Of a DNA stretch of 64,000 nucleotides, positions 27,857 through 36,958 are shown in pieces (the stretch's first letter is position 1; the number at the start of each line of letters is the position of its first letter). The DNA is taken from NCBI GenBank assembly GCA_964384215.1, contig CAYLLB010000018.1, forward strand, positions 1 through 64,000, in the 5' to 3' direction. The position numbers and the translations under genes were made by a program. The notes beneath the pieces are model-generated. The model did not search any database and was not told the DNA's origin. It was given only the letters and a program-made list of their open reading frames with translations. Source of the DNA: JAJFUV01 sp964384215. GTDB lineage: Bacteria; Acidobacteriota; Terriglobia; Bryobacterales; Bryobacteraceae.

Positions 27857-28819
27857 ATGACAAGAATGCAGGGGTTGATTCAGGATTTCGCCAAGGCTGA
27901 GCTGCATGTGCACCTGGAAGGTTCGGTCGAGCCCGCGACGCTCGCGGAACTGGACCCATCGCTCACCGCGAAAGCCATCCGGGCGCTGTATTGTTACAGC
28001 AGCTTCCTGGGTTTTCTGGAGAGTTATGAGAAGGTGGTCCGCCGCCTGCGCAAGCCGGAGGATTTCGCACTCATCACGCGGCGGCTACTCAAGCGGCTGC
28101 ATGCGGAGAACGTGCTCTACGCTGAGATCAACCTTTCGGTCGGTGTGATGCTCTGGCGCAAGCAGGACGTCGCGTCCATCTTTGACGCCGTGAACGCCGA
28201 AGCGCGCCGGTCGCCCGTCGAAGTGCGTTGGATATTCGATGCGGTGCGGCAGTTTCCCGTCTCCGACGCCCGGCGGGTGGCCGAACTCGCCGCCGAGCGT
28301 GCCGGGGAAGGTGTGGTGGGCTTCGGCCTAGGGGGCGACGAGGCGCGCGGGCCGGTGGAGAATTTCGCCGCCGTGCTCGGCTGGGCGCGCGAGCACGGCC
28401 TGCACTTGGCGCCGCACGCCGGTGAATCCACGGGACCGGAGACCATTTGGGCCAGTCTGCGCCTGGGGGCAGAGCGCATCGGGCACGGCATACGCGCCGC
28501 GAGCGACCCCGCGCTCATGCGCTACCTGCGCGACCACGACATCCCGCTGGAGATCTCGATTTCGAGCAATGTGGCCACGGGCGTAGTCGCCTCGCTCGAC
28601 GCCCATCCCCTGCGGCGGCTGTTCGACGCGGGCGTGCCCGTCGTGTTGAACACGGACGATCCTGCCATGTTCCACACGACGCTCGAACACGAATACCGGC
28701 TCGCCCGCGAGCATTTCGGATTCAGCGAGCCGGAACTGGGCCTGCTCGCCGCAAACGGTTTCCGCTACGCTTTCACCGGCGCCGGTAAGCGACTAGCGCC
28801 GCGCCGGGACATTGCTTAA
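27857..28819 (+). CDS. Adenosine deaminase family protein
   Basis: A zinc amidohydrolase that deaminates adenosine (or adenine) to inosine. It is 320 residues from ATG 27857. The metal site H17-x-H19 is in AELHVHLEGS. FGLGGDEARGP holds the substrate Gly/Asp region. Then come LAPHAGEST with the third His and the catalytic Glu, RIGHGIRA, and NTDDPAMF with the metal-binding Asp pair. The C-terminus is short (ends KRLAPRRDIA) and overlaps the convergent alpha-galactosidase by 47 nt. Substrate choice between adenosine and adenine is unsure. Confidence 0.88.
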   Translation: MTRMQGLIQDFAKAELHVHLEGSVEPATLAELDPSLTAKAIRALYCYSSFLGFLESYEKVVRRLRKPEDFALITRRLLKRLHAENVLYAEINLSVGVMLWRKQDVASIFDAVNAEARRSPVEVRWIFDAVRQFPVSDARRVAELAAERAGEGVVGFGLGGDEARGPVENFAAVLGWAREHGLHLAPHAGESTGPETIWASLRLGAERIGHGIRAASDPALMRYLRDHDIPLEISISSNVATGVVASLDAHPLRRLFDAGVPVVLNTDDPAMFHTTLEHEYRLAREHFGFSEPELGLLAANGFRYAFTGAGKRLAPRRDIA

Positions 28820-31226
28820 TGGTGACCGGAACGCCTTTCTCCATCAACTCCGCGCCGGTCATGGTCACGTCGCCGGCCTCGTCCAGATCTTTCACCGTGT
28901 AGCTCGCCTTGGCGTCCAATCCGCGCAGCTTGAAGCGCGCCGTCTCGAATGGGCTGTCGGGCCGCCGGAAAGCCTGCACCATCCCTTCGCCTTTGTCCGG
29001 GGAATCGAACTGCCACCCCATCCAGGCTGCGGTGTCCAGGCTGTAAGGAGTGAGCGGATAGTAGTCGCCGTAATAGTTCCAGGAAACCTGGCGCCACTCG
29101 GCGAGGCGCTTTTTGAGCTTCTCGTAACCGTTCGGATAGTTGCCCGCGTCCAGCCCCATCGCCAGGCCGGGCGTCATCTGGCTGCGGAAAATGTACGGCT
29201 CAACGGAATTGATCCCGGTCCCGTAGTAAGGCATCCACAGCGCGATGCCGTAACTGAGTGCCTGCATCGGGATGGGATCGTAGGCGTAATCGCTGCGCCA
29301 CAGCGGCACCGCGCGCCGCAGGGTCTCCAGGTCGTTGCGACGGCCGCCGGAAGCGCAGGTGTCGATCATCATGTTCGGGAAACGACGCCGCAACTCGTCC
29401 CAGTAAGCCAGGTAGCCGGTGATGTGCTTGATCTCGCTGATGCCCTGGCGGTCCGGCGCGTCGTTGGCGCGCCAGTAAGAAAGCGGTTCCATGTTGAAGT
29501 CTTGGCGGTAGAGATCGATGCCTTGCTCGCGAAGCATTTTCGTGACATGCTCGGTGAGCCAGCGCCGTGCATCGTCGTTGCCCAGATCGAGGAGCCGGGT
29601 TGAGTTGCCGGGCTTTGTCAGCAGCCATTCGGGATGCTTGTCCAGCCACGTGCCCGGGCGGACGCGCTCGGGTTCGAACCAGACCAGGATCTTCACGCCG
29701 CGCTCGTGCGCCACTTTCGAAATGGGAGCGAAGCCATGCGGGAAGCGCGCCGGGTCGGGTTCCCAGGTGCCAACGTCGGGCCAGCCCGTGGTGAAGGGAT
29801 ACCAGCCGGCATCCATCCACCAGTAGTCGAGCGGCACGCCGTGATCGAGTTCGCGGTTCAGGTCGCGGATCTGGTTGGCCTCGTTGGCTTCCTGCATTTC
29901 GATGGTGTGCCGCCCATTGCCTTCGGCCACCTGCGGCGGATGGAGCTTGCCGCCGGGCCGGGGCACATTGTGCGCCACCATCCAGCGCCGCCACACGTTC
30001 TGTCCGGTGATCCAATCGCCTTGGTAGAACACCAGCGCGACGAGCGGCGAGCGAACCTCCTCGCCCGGTTTCAAGCGAAAATGAGTCAGCTCCTGGCCGG
30101 CCACGACGCGCACCGACGCACCTTCGTCGCGTGTGAAGCGGGCGGCCCACTGCCCGGGCCAACCCACGGCGATGATGACGCCGCGTCCGGGCCAGGCCAG
30201 ATTGAAGTACGGCAACTCGGCGTCGCTTCCGCGCCCGCCCACCGTAGCGAGCCGCTTTTCCGCCTTCGGCGCGAGCGGCGTTTCAAGCGGCATGTAATCG
30301 TCGGGTTTCGTACGGCTGCCCAAGCCGTGGTGCAGCAGGAACTCGCCTCCTCCGCCGCGCGAAAAGGAGGCGTCCAGGGCCTGTATGTCCTCGATCATGC
30401 CGGTCTGCGACAAGCCCGTGTTTCTGAAGTACAGCGTCCACTCGACCGCCGGATAGTCGCCGTACTCGATGGCTACGGCGCGCACCGAGAGGTTACTCGA
30501 AGGGTGCGAATAGGAAAGCGTGTGTTCGGTGCGATGCGCGTCGAGCTTGCGCGATTCGCGCTTCACCAGCCACTCGCGCAGCAGTTGGGCCGACGGGCGC
30601 CCGTCGTAGCGGAACGAGAACGGCAACTCGACACTCGCCGGCGCTTCGAGTGGTCCGACCGGCAAGTCGGCAAGCCACACAGTGGATCCATCCGCCATCC
30701 TGATCCGCGCCATGGCCCAGTCGGCCTGGTCCCATTCGGCCTGGTGAAATTTCGATTTCTCGCCCACCGCCGCAAGCTTCAGACGGAACTCGCGCGCGCC
30801 GCCGAGGTTCACGTTCACCGGCGCGCCGGCAATCCCCTCCTTGAGATACGGCGAACGGAACACTTCGCGGCCGGCCACTTCGACCGAAGCCTCCACGCCG
30901 CCGCGCCCCTGGTTAGCGTAATAGCCGAGGTCATTGCTGTCGGTGCCGACGATGGCTTCAAAAGAAGCGGCGGGCGCGGCCAGGATCACGCGGATTTCGC
31001 CCGGGCTGGGCATTACGATGCCGCGGTCGAACTCGCGGTCCTTGATGCGCAGTGCGCGGCCGCGGATGGTGTTCTTCTCGATCTTGCCGCGCTTCAGGTA
31101 CGTCATCATGTAACTTCGCGCGGGTGGCGCGACAGCTTCCCCAAAGAGCCTGGCGCGCACGAACTCGCGCGACTGTTCGAACGCGTCGCCGCCTAGCATG
31201 GCAAGCAGCAGGAATGCGTATAACAT
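28773..31226 (-). CDS. Secreted GH36-type alpha-galactosidase with N-terminal NPCBM-like domain
   Basis: An 817-residue protein. A short leader (1-12, MLYAFLLLAMLG) suggests export. Residues about 35-190 look like an NPCBM sugar-binding domain (SFEAIVGTDSNDLGY, SVEVAGREVFRS). A beta-sandwich follows (about 200-420), then the barrel with DYWWMDAGWYP (467-477), VWFEPERV (515-522), nucleophile D576 (DLYRQDFNM), DTCASGGRRND (622-632) and acid/base D646 (LWRSDYAYD). It ends with a small beta domain. This fits clan GH-D removal of alpha-galactosyl residues from plant galactosides. Neighbouring SDR and M55 genes on the same strand may be co-expressed. Confidence 0.85.
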   Translation of the reverse strand: MLYAFLLLAMLGGDAFEQSREFVRARLFGEAVAPPARSYMMTYLKRGKIEKNTIRGRALRIKDREFDRGIVMPSPGEIRVILAAPAASFEAIVGTDSNDLGYYANQGRGGVEASVEVAGREVFRSPYLKEGIAGAPVNVNLGGAREFRLKLAAVGEKSKFHQAEWDQADWAMARIRMADGSTVWLADLPVGPLEAPASVELPFSFRYDGRPSAQLLREWLVKRESRKLDAHRTEHTLSYSHPSSNLSVRAVAIEYGDYPAVEWTLYFRNTGLSQTGMIEDIQALDASFSRGGGGEFLLHHGLGSRTKPDDYMPLETPLAPKAEKRLATVGGRGSDAELPYFNLAWPGRGVIIAVGWPGQWAARFTRDEGASVRVVAGQELTHFRLKPGEEVRSPLVALVFYQGDWITGQNVWRRWMVAHNVPRPGGKLHPPQVAEGNGRHTIEMQEANEANQIRDLNRELDHGVPLDYWWMDAGWYPFTTGWPDVGTWEPDPARFPHGFAPISKVAHERGVKILVWFEPERVRPGTWLDKHPEWLLTKPGNSTRLLDLGNDDARRWLTEHVTKMLREQGIDLYRQDFNMEPLSYWRANDAPDRQGISEIKHITGYLAYWDELRRRFPNMMIDTCASGGRRNDLETLRRAVPLWRSDYAYDPIPMQALSYGIALWMPYYGTGINSVEPYIFRSQMTPGLAMGLDAGNYPNGYEKLKKRLAEWRQVSWNYYGDYYPLTPYSLDTAAWMGWQFDSPDKGEGMVQAFRRPDSPFETARFKLRGLDAKASYTVKDLDEAGDVTMTGAELMEKGVPVTIKQCPGAALVAYRRR

Positions 31227-31248
31227 GGCAAAACCCTCCAGTCGAACC

Positions 31249-32013
31249 TCAGAACGTGATCGTCAATCCACCGTCGGCCACCAGCGTCGCGCCGGTGACG
31301 TAAGAACAATCCGGGCCAGCCAGAAACACTGCAACACGTGCGATCTCCCGGGGCTCGGCGGCGCGGGCCAGCGGGATCTTCCGGCGCTTCACATACCATT
31401 CGGCGAACTCGCCGGTGGTGGTTTCGTCCACGCCGTCCACCATTGACATCGCCGTGCGGACGAAGCCCGGCGCGATGGCGTTCACCAGGATACCGTGGGG
31501 CGCCAGTTCGACGGCCAGCGAGTGCGTGAGCGCAACAATGCCGCCCTTGGAGGCGCAGTAGGCGCCCGCGCGGCCGTCGGTGGCGAAGGCGTGCACGGAA
31601 GCGACGTTGATGATGCGTCCCCAACCGCGGCGCGCCATCGCCGGCGCGACGAGTTTCGCGCCCTGGTGCATCGCCTCCAGGTTCACCGCCAGGGTGCGCT
31701 CCCATTGCTCGCGCGTGTCTTCGAACACATCGGCGGTGAAGGCTACTGCCGCATTGTTCACCAGGATGTCGATCCTGCCGTGCTCGCCGAGCACCTGCTC
31801 CACCGCGTTTTTGTAAGCGTCAGAGTCGGCGACGTCGAACACAAAGGCACGCGCGTTGGCGCCCAGCGCGGCGGCCACTTGCTCAGCCGTCTCGCGGCGG
31901 ATGTCGGCGACGGCCACCCAGGCGCCTTCGGCCGCAAACTCGCGAGCAATCGCCTCGCCAATGCCCTGTCCGGCGCCCGTCACCAGCGCCACGTGATCGT
32001 TCAGCAGTCCCAT
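31249..32013 (-). CDS. SDR family oxidoreductase
   Basis: A 254-residue classical short-chain dehydrogenase. NAD(P) motif VTGAGQGIG at 11-19 with D37 in VADIRR favouring NAD(H). NNAA is at 87-90. The catalytic Ser S139 lies in INVASVHAF, and Y152/K156 in AYCASK. It ends VTGATLVADGGLTITF as expected for the family, complete at both ends. Substrate is unknown. Given the alpha-galactosidase next to it (22 nt), a sugar or sugar acid is plausible. Confidence 0.9.
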   Translation of the reverse strand: MGLLNDHVALVTGAGQGIGEAIAREFAAEGAWVAVADIRRETAEQVAAALGANARAFVFDVADSDAYKNAVEQVLGEHGRIDILVNNAAVAFTADVFEDTREQWERTLAVNLEAMHQGAKLVAPAMARRGWGRIINVASVHAFATDGRAGAYCASKGGIVALTHSLAVELAPHGILVNAIAPGFVRTAMSMVDGVDETTTGEFAEWYVKRRKIPLARAAEPREIARVAVFLAGPDCSYVTGATLVADGGLTITF

Positions 32014-32032
32014 GCCGCGCTCCGCACCAGAC

Positions 32033-32893
32033 TTACTCGAGGATGGCCTTGCCGAGCCACTGCTCGAACGCTTCGAGCACCGTCGCGCCCTTGTAGCTCT
32101 TCGGTGCGGGCGTGGGCTTTTGAGGGTCTTTCGAAGGCAGCCATTCGAAGCGCATCTCCACGGGGCCCTCGATCTTCCAGGGCTTGAATTCCCCTACGCG
32201 CTCCACGGCACGCCGGGCGCCCGCGCGGATCAGCTCCTTGGCGCGGGTGTGCGACAGGCTGAGCGATGAGCCCACCCCCACCATGCGCTTCACTGCCGCC
32301 ACCTCGGCGCCCGGCTGCTGAGCGCGCATTTCGTCGCAAGCGGCCTGGTCGCCCGACAGGAAGATCACCGGGATATCGAAATAACCACCGATGGCGGCCA
32401 CCTGGCCCATCTCGCCGACCGGTTTGCCATTGATGGTGACGCTTTTGATCTCACGGCTCTGCGTGTGCGCCAGCAAGCCGTTCGGGGTGCCCGCCATGGA
32501 GTGTTGGCCGACGAACATGATGCCGTCGTAAAGCTTGCTCGAGAAATGATAGTTGCCTCTGGCCCTGCCGCCCTGCAGCAGTTCGGCGCGCGGGTCGAGT
32601 TCATCGATAGAGAAGGTGCGGCTGCCGTCGTGCCCGTCCCAGACCACCACGCGGCTCGCTCCGGCGTCGAAAGCGCCAGCGACGGCGGCGTTCACTTCTC
32701 CGGTAAGCAGGCGTCGCGACTCCTCGAAGCGCCGCTGGCCGGGCGTAACCTGTTCATCCCAACTGTTCACGCCTCCGACACCTTCCATGTCGGTAACGAT
32801 GCAGATGCGCGGCCCGGCCGCCTGCACTGCGAATGCAGCTAGCACAAGAGCGCCTGCCAGACGCGGTAGGTGTGTCCATCCAATTTGAGCCAT
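32033..32893 (-). CDS. M55 family peptidase (DppA-like D-aminopeptidase), secreted
   Basis: A 286-residue protein with an N-terminal signal (about 1-26, LAGALVLAAFAVQAAG). The M55 metal-binding signature is complete: IVTDMEGVGG (D35, E37), VVWDGHDG (H88), MFVGQHSMAG (H131) and LLAHTQS (H143). Members are zinc D-aminopeptidases of self-compartmentalising rings; export to the periplasm is less usual, although several acidobacterial versions look secreted. It may process D-amino-acid peptides from cell walls. Its start abuts a divergent pyrDK gene. Confidence 0.88.
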   Translation of the reverse strand: MAQIGWTHLPRLAGALVLAAFAVQAAGPRICIVTDMEGVGGVNSWDEQVTPGQRRFEESRRLLTGEVNAAVAGAFDAGASRVVVWDGHDGSRTFSIDELDPRAELLQGGRARGNYHFSSKLYDGIMFVGQHSMAGTPNGLLAHTQSREIKSVTINGKPVGEMGQVAAIGGYFDIPVIFLSGDQAACDEMRAQQPGAEVAAVKRMVGVGSSLSLSHTRAKELIRAGARRAVERVGEFKPWKIEGPVEMRFEWLPSKDPQKPTPAPKSYKGATVLEAFEQWLGKAILE

Positions 32894-32945
32894 GTTTCAG
32901 ACTTTATCACTGGCGCGTTCCTGGTATCATGTGGGGCAATCGTCC

Positions 32946-34658
32946 ATGTTGCCTTTTGATTTGCATCAGCCGTTCCGCCTTGGCAGGAAAACCGTTCGAG
33001 GACGCTTTGTCATCCCGTCCGGCATACGCTGCACACATGCCAGCACCATCTTGCGGTGCTTCCTCGAAGTGCCGGCGATCGGCGTGATCACAACGAAGAG
33101 TATCAGCGCCCAGCCCCGCCAGGGCTATCGCGAACCGCTTTACGCGCGCTATGCGCCGGGTTGCTACATCAACGCGGTGGGGCTGGCCAACCCTGGCGCG
33201 GCGGCCTATCTGGCCGAGTTCGACGGCATGCAGATTCCCGAGGACAAGTTCCTGCTGGTCTCCATTTTCGGTTCTGACGCCGCCAGTTTCCTGGAAGCCG
33301 CGCGCACGTTGCGGCCCATCGCCGACGGGTTCGAGCTGAATATGTCCTGCCCGCACGCCAAGGGCTACGGCGCGCAAGTCGGCCAGGACATGGAGTTGAT
33401 GCGCACGATCGTGGCCGAAGTCGTGCGCGAAGTGGACGTGCCGGTGTTCGTGAAATTCGCGGCCACCTTCCCCGACGTGGAGGCCAGTTCGCGGGAAGCG
33501 CTGGCGGTCGGCGCGGCGGGCCTCACGCTGACCAATACCATCGGCCCGGCGGTTGTGCCGGTAGGCGGCGCCCCGATCCTCCACAACAAGTTCGGCGGCT
33601 TGTCGGGCGATGGCATTCGTCCCCTGGGTTTGCGCGCGGTAGAGCAAGCACGCAGCGCGGCCGGCCCCGAACCGGTCATCATCGGCATGGGGGGCATCTC
33701 TTCGCCCGGCGACGTCCGCGCTTACGCGAGGGCCGGCGCGGACCTGTTCGGGGTGGGTAGCGCTGTCACGGGTCTGGATAGTTCGCAGTTTGCCGCGTAC
33801 TTCGCGCAGCTCGAGAAAGATGCAACCTTACCCGAAGCCCCGAGTGTTTACGCTCGCGGATGCGATAGTACGCTTCCGATGGGGTATACACGGACCCGCA
33901 TCGCTGCCCGCTACGATTACGACGCGACCTTGTTCAAACTCGCGCTCGAGGACCTGCCGCAACCCTGGCAGGACGGCGAGATGGCGGGCAAGTTCGTGTT
34001 CCTTTGCGTGCCCGGAGTGGGCGAAAAGCCCTTTGCCGTGTTCTCCTGTTCGGAGAAAAGCGTGGTGATCCGCGCGGTGGGCGAGTTCACTCGCCATCTC
34101 GCCGGAATGAGCGTGGGCGATGAGATCTTTGTGCGCGGCCCCTACGGCAAGGGCGTGCCCACGTTCGAGAAGGCCACACTTGTGTTCGCTGGCGGCGGCA
34201 CGGGGATCGCGTCGCTGCTCGAAATCGCACAGCAGATGCGCGCCTCGAATGAAGAGTATTTCGTGCTCGGCGCCCGGACGCGCGCCCACCTTTGCGACGT
34301 GGAGAAATTCGAAAACCTCGGGCCGGTTCTCGTGGCGACCGACGACGGCAGCCAGGGATTCCGCGGCTTCGTGCCCGACCTGCTTCACGACGTGGTGGCG
34401 GCGCTGCCGGCGGTCCGCAGGGAGCGCCTCGCCTTTATCAACTGCGGTCCGGAACCCATGGTGCGCAAGTGTTTTGAAATCGAGCGCGGACTGGTGGGCG
34501 AGGACCGTATCATCGGCAGCATCGAATACATTACCAGTTGCGGTGTGGGCATTTGCGGGAAGTGTGCGAGTCCATCGGGCGCGCTCACCTGCGTGGATGG
34601 CCCGTTCCTGCCCTTGGGTGAGTTCGAGAGCGCGTTGGCGCGGCGCTGTCCACACTGA
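32946..34658 (+). CDS. Dihydroorotate dehydrogenase fused to PyrK-like electron-transfer subunit
   Basis: A 570-residue fusion. Residues 1-300 form a class 1B-type PyrD barrel: FELNMSCPHAKG with catalytic C135, VFVKFAATF, LTNTIGP, NKFGGLSGDGIRPLGLRA and the FMN-phosphate part IIGMGGISSPGDV...LFGVGSAV. Residues about 315-570 match PyrK: a flavin-binding barrel (IRAVGEFTRHLAGMSVGDEI), NAD-binding LVFAGGGTGIASLLEIA, and a 2Fe-2S site C532-x4-C537-x2-C540-x8-C549 near the C-terminus. PyrD and PyrK are normally separate genes. It makes orotate for pyrimidine synthesis with NAD as acceptor. ATG 32946 is preferred over the ATG at 32892, which overlaps the divergent gene. Confidence 0.85.
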   Translation: MLPFDLHQPFRLGRKTVRGRFVIPSGIRCTHASTILRCFLEVPAIGVITTKSISAQPRQGYREPLYARYAPGCYINAVGLANPGAAAYLAEFDGMQIPEDKFLLVSIFGSDAASFLEAARTLRPIADGFELNMSCPHAKGYGAQVGQDMELMRTIVAEVVREVDVPVFVKFAATFPDVEASSREALAVGAAGLTLTNTIGPAVVPVGGAPILHNKFGGLSGDGIRPLGLRAVEQARSAAGPEPVIIGMGGISSPGDVRAYARAGADLFGVGSAVTGLDSSQFAAYFAQLEKDATLPEAPSVYARGCDSTLPMGYTRTRIAARYDYDATLFKLALEDLPQPWQDGEMAGKFVFLCVPGVGEKPFAVFSCSEKSVVIRAVGEFTRHLAGMSVGDEIFVRGPYGKGVPTFEKATLVFAGGGTGIASLLEIAQQMRASNEEYFVLGARTRAHLCDVEKFENLGPVLVATDDGSQGFRGFVPDLLHDVVAALPAVRRERLAFINCGPEPMVRKCFEIERGLVGEDRIIGSIEYITSCGVGICGKCASPSGALTCVDGPFLPLGEFESALARRCPH

Positions 34659-34682
34659 CGCCCTGCGGAGGTTCACATTTTT

Positions 34683-36872
34683 ATGCTGACTCGACGCCGG
34701 TTGCTTGTCAGTTCGGCCGCCGTTTCGGCCTCGTTCGCGAAGGAGTCCGGCGCGCCGCCCGTGTGCCTGGCGGTGGCCGACCCCGGCCGCGCCGGCGATA
34801 TGCCGGAGGTGTTCAAGGAGTTGGGGCTAGACTTCCGGGTTGCGACGCAGGCGTCCCTCACACCCTCCGTAGCCGGCGGCTGCGAACTGCTATGGATCGT
34901 CGCGCCGTCCTATCCCGAGCCGGCAGAGTTGCCACGCCCGGTGTTGGACGCGGCGGCCGCGGTGCTCGGCCGCGGAGGCGGTGTTTATGCAGAATACGTA
35001 ACCAACTTTCCGGAAGCGCCCGCACGCGACCGGATGGTGAAGACCGGAATCGCGCGGCTGATGCTCAAATCGCGGCTGGATGTCGAAGGCGCGTTGGAGG
35101 AAGGCACACTCTTCGACGAGCACGATTCGTACTCGCTGCCCTTTAGCGAAGAGCGGGCGTGGCGCGAGGTGCTCTCGTTCGGCCGGCTGGCGGGGGTGGA
35201 ACGTGTGCTCGCTCGGCCGCGCCCGCAAGACACTTGGCCGGGATTGGTGATGGGAAGCCGCGGCACGGGGCGGTTCGCGGTGGCCGGAACAAGCCTCTCC
35301 GAGTTTCGCCGGCGGCAGTATGCCCCACTGGCACACTGGTCGAGGCTGATGCGTGAACTGGTGCTCGCGCTGCTCCCTCCGGCGCGGCGCTCAAGTGTAC
35401 TGGCCGCCTATCTCCCGATGGATTGCTGGACCGAACCGCGGCGCTGGGTGATGCCCGGCGAAAAGTTCAGCGTGGTGGTGAGAACGCGCCCCGGCGCTTC
35501 CGTGCAGGTTGGACGGACGGCGGCGCGGGAACTGGCTCCCGGTTTATTCAGGGCTGAATTGGCCCCTGTGTTCGCCGGCGATGCGCGGATCGCCGTGATG
35601 GCCACCGCACCAGTCCCGGCGCGGCAGAAAGAACTGGCGGTCCATGTCGCCTCCCGCCGCGATGCCTATCTCGAGGCCCTCAACAGGAACATACGCTGGT
35701 TCGAGAGGTCCGGCGCGCTTCTTGCGCCCGATGGTTCGGCGGGCGTGGCCGAATGGATTTCAGGCCCCGATTTTGAAGGCCGCCGCGTCGCTTTTGGGGC
35801 CGAGCAGATGTTTTCCCCCGAGCGCGCCGATTGCGTGTTCGAGTCCGGCCTGGCGTTCTGGCTGTACGGTCAACTCACCAAGGATGAGGCTCACCGCGCG
35901 GTGGGTGAGAGGATGCTTGTGCGCATCATGGATTTTCAGCGCCTGGAACGCGGCGATCCCGGCTACGGGCTCTGGAACACGCGCGGCCGCGCCGGTAGCG
36001 CCTTCCCGGACGATACCTCCTGGGGGACCATCTGCGCGCTCGCCGCGCACCGTTACACGCGCAACCGCATGTTTCTCCACCGCGGTCTGATCTCGGCCGA
36101 AGCGCAACTCGGCGCGTTCGGCACGGACGCCAGCCGGCACGTCCCGCACGTGGCCAAGTTCAACTCGAAGACGCCGCTCACCCGCATGGACGAGCACCCG
36201 CACTCGGGTGGCTGCGTGATCGCGGCCTGGCTGTACGCTTACGGCGTCACCGGGGAGCGAAAGTATCTGCGCGAGGCGCTCCCCGCGCTCGATTCCATGA
36301 TCGCCGGCTTTCCCAGGATACGCCGCTACATCATTAGCAGGACGTGTGAGAGTTCGCGCTTCCTGCTCCCGCTGGCTCTCGCTTGGTACTACACGAGGGA
36401 GGCGCGCTACAGGCAGGCGCTCGAAGCGCAGGCGGCCTATCTCAGGGAGCGGTTGGCCCCGTGCGGTGCCATCCGCGAGGACGGCAGCAACACGGGCACG
36501 GATGTGGAGGGCGGCGACCTCGGCCTCAGCTATACCGGCCGGGAGACCGTCTCCGACCAGCTTTACACGACCAGCTTCGCGGCCATGAATTTTTGGATCG
36601 CATACAAGGCCACCCGGGACCGCGTTTACCTGAACGATTTCCACCGTGTGGCGGATTACCTGGTGCGCATCCAGATCGAGAGCGCCGATCCGGTGATCGA
36701 CGGCGGCTGGATGCGCGGGTTCGATTACTCGCTGTGGGAGTATTACGGCTCGAACGCCGACCAGTGGTGGAGCGCCTACGTGATGGAGACCGGATGGCAG
36801 AACGCCATCATCGATATAGCCTTGGCACTCTACCTGATGGACGACTCGTTCTTCGCGCCTCGTAAGGACTAA
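34683..36872 (+). CDS. Tat-exported protein with alpha/alpha-barrel-like domain, unknown
   Basis: A 729-residue protein with a twin-arginine-type leader (MLTRRRLLVSSAAVSASFA). The N-terminal 270 residues read as an alpha/beta domain of the glutamine-amidotransferase/GATase-like or ThuA-like sort (CELLWIVAPSYPEPAEL...GVYAEYVTNF). A beta part follows (about 240-310), then from about 325 a helix-rich region with repeated WLYAYGVTGERKYLREAL-type hairpins typical of alpha/alpha6 barrels in glycosidases and lyases. No family is recognised with confidence. It starts 24 nt after pyrDK. Confidence 0.6.
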   Translation: MLTRRRLLVSSAAVSASFAKESGAPPVCLAVADPGRAGDMPEVFKELGLDFRVATQASLTPSVAGGCELLWIVAPSYPEPAELPRPVLDAAAAVLGRGGGVYAEYVTNFPEAPARDRMVKTGIARLMLKSRLDVEGALEEGTLFDEHDSYSLPFSEERAWREVLSFGRLAGVERVLARPRPQDTWPGLVMGSRGTGRFAVAGTSLSEFRRRQYAPLAHWSRLMRELVLALLPPARRSSVLAAYLPMDCWTEPRRWVMPGEKFSVVVRTRPGASVQVGRTAARELAPGLFRAELAPVFAGDARIAVMATAPVPARQKELAVHVASRRDAYLEALNRNIRWFERSGALLAPDGSAGVAEWISGPDFEGRRVAFGAEQMFSPERADCVFESGLAFWLYGQLTKDEAHRAVGERMLVRIMDFQRLERGDPGYGLWNTRGRAGSAFPDDTSWGTICALAAHRYTRNRMFLHRGLISAEAQLGAFGTDASRHVPHVAKFNSKTPLTRMDEHPHSGGCVIAAWLYAYGVTGERKYLREALPALDSMIAGFPRIRRYIISRTCESSRFLLPLALAWYYTREARYRQALEAQAAYLRERLAPCGAIREDGSNTGTDVEGGDLGLSYTGRETVSDQLYTTSFAAMNFWIAYKATRDRVYLNDFHRVADYLVRIQIESADPVIDGGWMRGFDYSLWEYYGSNADQWWSAYVMETGWQNAIIDIALALYLMDDSFFAPRKD

Positions 36873-36881
36873 CGCGGCTTC

Positions 36882-36908
36882 CGGGTTGCCTACCCTTCCG
36901 GCAACCCG
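36882..36908 (+). terminator. Perfect 9-bp hairpin after the Tat-exported gene
   Basis: CGGGTTGCC (36882-36890) pairs perfectly with GGCAACCCG (36900-36908) around a 9-nt loop, 9 nt after the stop at 36872. The 3' flank is CTACATTGGG, so the T-tract of a classic intrinsic terminator is missing. It is a probable transcription end or an mRNA-stabilising hairpin. Confidence 0.5.
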
Positions 36909-36958
36909 CTACATTGGGAAGTGGACATTCCGCGCCCTCACGCGCGATCTCCTCGAAC

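Noticed and set aside
29634..31196. Plus-strand frame of 520 codons
   Set aside because: Antisense to the alpha-galactosidase with its clear catalytic motifs.
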